A program made the translations under genes and the position numbers. A stretch of DNA of 16,258 nt, from contig CALGOE010000176.1 of assembly GCA_937958145.1 (NCBI GenBank), forward strand, positions 1-16,258, in the 5' to 3' direction. Below the pieces are notes generated by a model, which worked only from the letters and a program-made list of their open reading frames with translations, was not told the origin of the DNA and did not search any database. Positions within the stretch are counted from its first letter, which is position 1. Each line of letters begins with the position of its first letter. Below, one piece after another: positions 14,267-16,258 of the stretch. Origin of the DNA: an uncultured Desulfobacca sp. Its GTDB lineage: Bacteria; Desulfobacterota; Desulfobaccia; Desulfobaccales; Desulfobaccaceae.

Positions 14267-14295
14267 TTTTTAACAGAAATTCCTTTAAAATGCAA
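14267..14295 (-). promoter_or_regulatory. Candidate promoter for the coiled-coil gene
   Basis: On the minus strand TTGCAT (14290-14295) and TAAAAA (14267-14272) are separated by 17 nt in an AT-rich patch. The transcript would start near 14259, about 19 nt before the ATG at 14240, which supports that start. Match to consensus is moderate. Confidence 0.35.
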
Positions 14296-14357
14296 GTTCG
14301 GCAGGATGACCAGGAGGGAATGGTCAGGCCACGCTTTCTGCCCGGACAGGGCTCGCC

Positions 14358-14372
14358 GGCCGCCGGCAGGGG
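14358..14372. repeat. 15-bp direct repeat, copy 1 (downstream of the nitrilase gene)
   Basis: GGCCGCCGGCAGGGG occurs here and again at 15312-15326, in the same orientation, one copy in each intergenic gap flanking the nitrilase gene. Here it leads into GGGGC-TTT-GCCCC (14370-14382). Possibly a REP-like remnant. Confidence 0.4.
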
Positions 14373-14407
14373 GCTTTGCCCCGAACAACCTGTTTGATCG
14401 CCTGCAG

Positions 14408-15211
14408 TTAAAGGCGGCGATGCCGGAGGCAGGGGAGTTCTGCCCTCAGCTTCATCAGGAAAGCACGATCCAGGCGGGCATAGATGATGTCTTCCCGGTC
14501 CGCGGCTCGGGCCAAAGACAGGCCCCAGGGATCAATAATCAGGGAGCGGCCGTAGGTCTTGAGGCTCTGCTCCGGGTGGGGGTATTGGGCCGGAGCCAGG
14601 ATATACACCTGGTTTTCGATGGCCCGGGCCCGCAGCAAGGTTTCCCAGTGGTCCCGGCCGGTAACCTGGGAGAAGGCCGCCGGCACGATGATGACCTCAG
14701 CCCCCCGGTCCACCAGGGCCCGGAAGAGTTCGGGGAAGCGCAGGTCATAGCAGATGGCCAGCCCTATGGTCCAGCCGAGCTCCGGCAGGGTCACGGCCAC
14801 GACTTCCTCACCCGCGGCGATGTGAGCCGATTCCCGGAAACGGACTTTGCCCGGAATGTCGATGTCAAAGAGATGGATTTTCCGATACCGGGCCAGGATG
14901 GCGCCGTCAGGACCAAGGAGCAGCGAGGTGTTGTAGACCTTGCCGGGTTCGGGCGCCAGCTCAGGGATTGTGCCCAGCAGCAGGTAGATGCCCAGCTCCC
15001 GGGCCTGTTGGGCGAAGCTCTGCACCGCCGGACTGTCCGGGGTCTGGGCCTGGGCGACAATCGTCTCCGGCGGCCCGAGGTTGAGGAAGTATTCCGGGAG
15101 GGCCACCAACCTGGCGCCGCGAGCGGCCGCCTCGGCAATCAAATGGTGGGCCCGGGTCTGGTTGGCCGCGGCCTGAAGACCGCTTTGCATCTGTATGACC
15201 GCCGTCCACAT
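14408..15211 (-). CDS. Carbon-nitrogen hydrolase, NIT1/NIT2 branch of the nitrilase superfamily
   Basis: A 267-aa cytoplasmic amidase with the complete Glu-Lys-Cys triad: E40 in LVALPEYF, K111 in YRKIHLFDIDIPG and C154 in AICYDLRFPELF. The segments HLFDIDIPG, RES and the cysteine context are those of the NIT group (deaminated glutathione amidase or omega-amidase), which remove ammonia from alpha-keto amides formed by transaminase side reactions. The length fits that family. The ATG at 15211 has GAGGAG about 6 nt upstream. It follows the serine-hydrolase gene on the same strand after 126 bp and precedes the coiled-coil gene after 167 bp, so cotranscription with the former is possible but unproven. 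Deaminated glutathione amidase versus omega-amidase cannot be separated from sequence by eye. Confidence 0.92.
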   Translation of the reverse strand: MWTAVIQMQSGLQAAANQTRAHHLIAEAAARGARLVALPEYFLNLGPPETIVAQAQTPDSPAVQSFAQQARELGIYLLLGTIPELAPEPGKVYNTSLLLGPDGAILARYRKIHLFDIDIPGKVRFRESAHIAAGEEVVAVTLPELGWTIGLAICYDLRFPELFRALVDRGAEVIIVPAAFSQVTGRDHWETLLRARAIENQVYILAPAQYPHPEQSLKTYGRSLIIDPWGLSLARAADREDIIYARLDRAFLMKLRAELPCLRHRRL

Positions 15212-15311
15212 GGGCCTCTCCTCGCAAGGGGCTGCAGCAAATTATTAAAAAAGTTTCCTTCAAAGCAGGGCAGGGGCAAAACCGCCCGACGGGAGCCCCG
15301 GAGCCATGATG

Positions 15312-15336
15312 GGCCGCCGGCAGGGGCCCGCCGGCG
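15312..15336 (-). other. GC-rich hairpin just after the serine-hydrolase stop, containing copy 2 of the 15-bp repeat
   Basis: CGCCGGC (15315-15321) and GCCGGCG (15330-15336) form a perfect 7-bp stem with an 8-nt loop, starting one base past the stop codon. The minus-strand side lacks a U-run, so it is a weak or pausing terminator at most, or a REP-type element. It overlaps the second copy of the 15-bp repeat (15312-15326). Confidence 0.4.
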
Positions 15337-15337
15337 T

Positions 15338-16258
15338 TTAACGTCGGCCCCGGGATTGGCGCAGCACCCGCTCGGCCAGCGGTACGAGTTCCCGGAGGAT
15401 CTGTTCACCCCGGGCATCCTCCACCAGGCCCACCAGGATGTAGCGGCGCCAGCCTTGGCCCCAGACCAGGGCCGAATCGCAATGGGTGGGGCCGTAGGTG
15501 CCGTTCTTGCGGAAGAGACGATTCGGCGGCAAGGTTGGCCCCAGAACCGCAACAAATTTGTCTTTCAGGCCGGGATAGGCCATGATCTCCAACATCTGGC
15601 GGGAAGCCAGGGGGGAAAGCAGGCGGCCGGTGGCCAGGAGATAATAGAAGCGACAGACCTGGGTGGCCGTTGCCGCCTGGGTCAGATCCTGCAGGGGTTC
15701 AGGATACTGCGGGCCTCCGGGGGCAAAGGTGCTGCCCACCCAAAGGCCGCCACCCTGGCGGGGGCGATAGAAACGGTAGCGGGGCTGAAAAAGGAGCGAC
15801 TGAATAGAAGGGAGGCCCAGGCGCCGAATGATGGCTGCGGCCGCCGGGTTGCTGGAGTCCCGGATCATGGCCATGAGCTCTTGGCGGATCTGGGGCGTCT
15901 GGGGCAGGCGGCCGTCGGCCATGGCGTGGAACGCGGCCAGGAGCACCACAATCTTGGGCAGGCTGGCGGCATACAGCATGGTGTCGCCATTGACCTGGGC
16001 AAACCGGGGCGCCCGGGGTTCTGCCAGGTCCACCAGCCCTACGGCCAGCTTGTGTTTGGCCATGAGTTCCGGCCAGCCCGGCCGCTGCCGCAGGGCCTGG
16101 TCCAGCGCGGCCTGCAGGGACGGGTTCAGCCAATCCTCCAGGGGCCGCCACTGGGCCGCCGGGAGGTTGAAGGGCAGGTCCGGCGCTGCCCCCCACAGGG
16201 TCCCAACGCCTAGCCCAAGCACCAGGAGGGGCAGGGAGACGATGAGAAAAAATCTGGC
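15338..16258 (-). CDS. Exported serine hydrolase, class A beta-lactamase-like fold; start lies beyond the window
   Basis: 306 residues are visible, missing only the first few. The opening hydrophobic run (FFLIVSLPLLVLGLGVG) followed by LWGAAPD is a Sec signal peptide with a cleavage site near GA-AP, and it continues to the window edge, so the true start is outside. The penicilloyl-hydrolase motifs appear in order: SLPK (the SxxK nucleophile, residues 99-102 of the visible part), SSN (135-137, the SxN motif), and KNG (251-253) where beta-lactamases have KTG/KSG. No obvious Glu166 omega-loop motif is seen, so a true beta-lactamase is unlikely. A periplasmic peptidoglycan-related or unknown serine hydrolase (beta-lactamase2-type family) is more probable. 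It lies directly upstream of the nitrilase gene. Confidence 0.82.
   Translation of the reverse strand, partial: ARFFLIVSLPLLVLGLGVGTLWGAAPDLPFNLPAAQWRPLEDWLNPSLQAALDQALRQRPGWPELMAKHKLAVGLVDLAEPRAPRFAQVNGDTMLYAASLPKIVVLLAAFHAMADGRLPQTPQIRQELMAMIRDSSNPAAAAIIRRLGLPSIQSLLFQPRYRFYRPRQGGGLWVGSTFAPGGPQYPEPLQDLTQAATATQVCRFYYLLATGRLLSPLASRQMLEIMAYPGLKDKFVAVLGPTLPPNRLFRKNGTYGPTHCDSALVWGQGWRRYILVGLVEDARGEQILRELVPLAERVLRQSRGRR

Noticed and set aside
14306..16213. A 635-codon open frame on the plus strand across the nitrilase and serine-hydrolase genes
   Set aside because: It is antisense to two genes with complete catalytic motifs; long stop-free antisense frames are expected in GC-rich DNA, and its translation has no recognisable domain.

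Overview
This is a GC-rich window from a Gram-negative bacterium. Outer-membrane features support that: an LptF/LptG-type LPS-export permease, a TPR/beta-barrel protein ending in Phe, and a probable lipoprotein protease. The gene mix (HU, endonuclease IV, a PPC/DUF296 protein, a NIT1-like nitrilase, a BcsA-like synthase) would fit a Desulfobacterota-type organism, but that placement is inference. I see no tRNA, rRNA, CRISPR array, transposase, integrase or phage gene.

Left part (1-2400), minus strand: the 5' end of an asparagine synthetase (asnB, running off the left edge), a DPM-like polyprenyl-phosphate glycosyltransferase 33 nt upstream of it with its own sigma70-like promoter, and, separated by a hairpin terminator, a FkbM-family methyltransferase. 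These look like the edge of a surface-glycan locus.

Middle (2400-5760), housekeeping on alternating strands: a PPC/DUF296 protein (+) whose 3' end overlaps the 3' end of endonuclease IV (nfo, -). Nfo diverges from an lptG-like permease (+, probable GTG start). An AT-rich leader with a paired palindrome follows, then an HU gene (+). The 429-bp gap after HU (5753-6181) holds two intrinsic terminators and a possible structured RNA.

Right-centre (6182-13400), minus strand, is the most interesting part. A sigma70-like promoter reads into a tightly coupled three-gene operon: a BcsA-like membrane GT2 synthase, a 1430-aa protein with an N-terminal membrane anchor, many TPRs and a C-terminal outer-membrane barrel, and an M48 metalloprotease with a PDZ-like insert. 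The junctions are TAA-G-ATG and TAG-ATG with no room for independent initiation. It looks like a minimal synthase-dependent exopolysaccharide machine with no BcsB, PilZ domain, deacetylase or hydrolase visible. The synthase carries QRYQW in place of the usual QxxRW, and the TPR gene carries an in-frame REP-like insertion.

Right end (13480-16258), minus strand: a serine-hydrolase/beta-lactamase-like secreted protein (5' end cut by the window), a NIT1-type carbon-nitrogen hydrolase, and a 232-aa coiled-coil protein of near-perfect heptad repeats closed by a textbook terminator. The coiled-coil gene has visibly lower GC than its neighbours.
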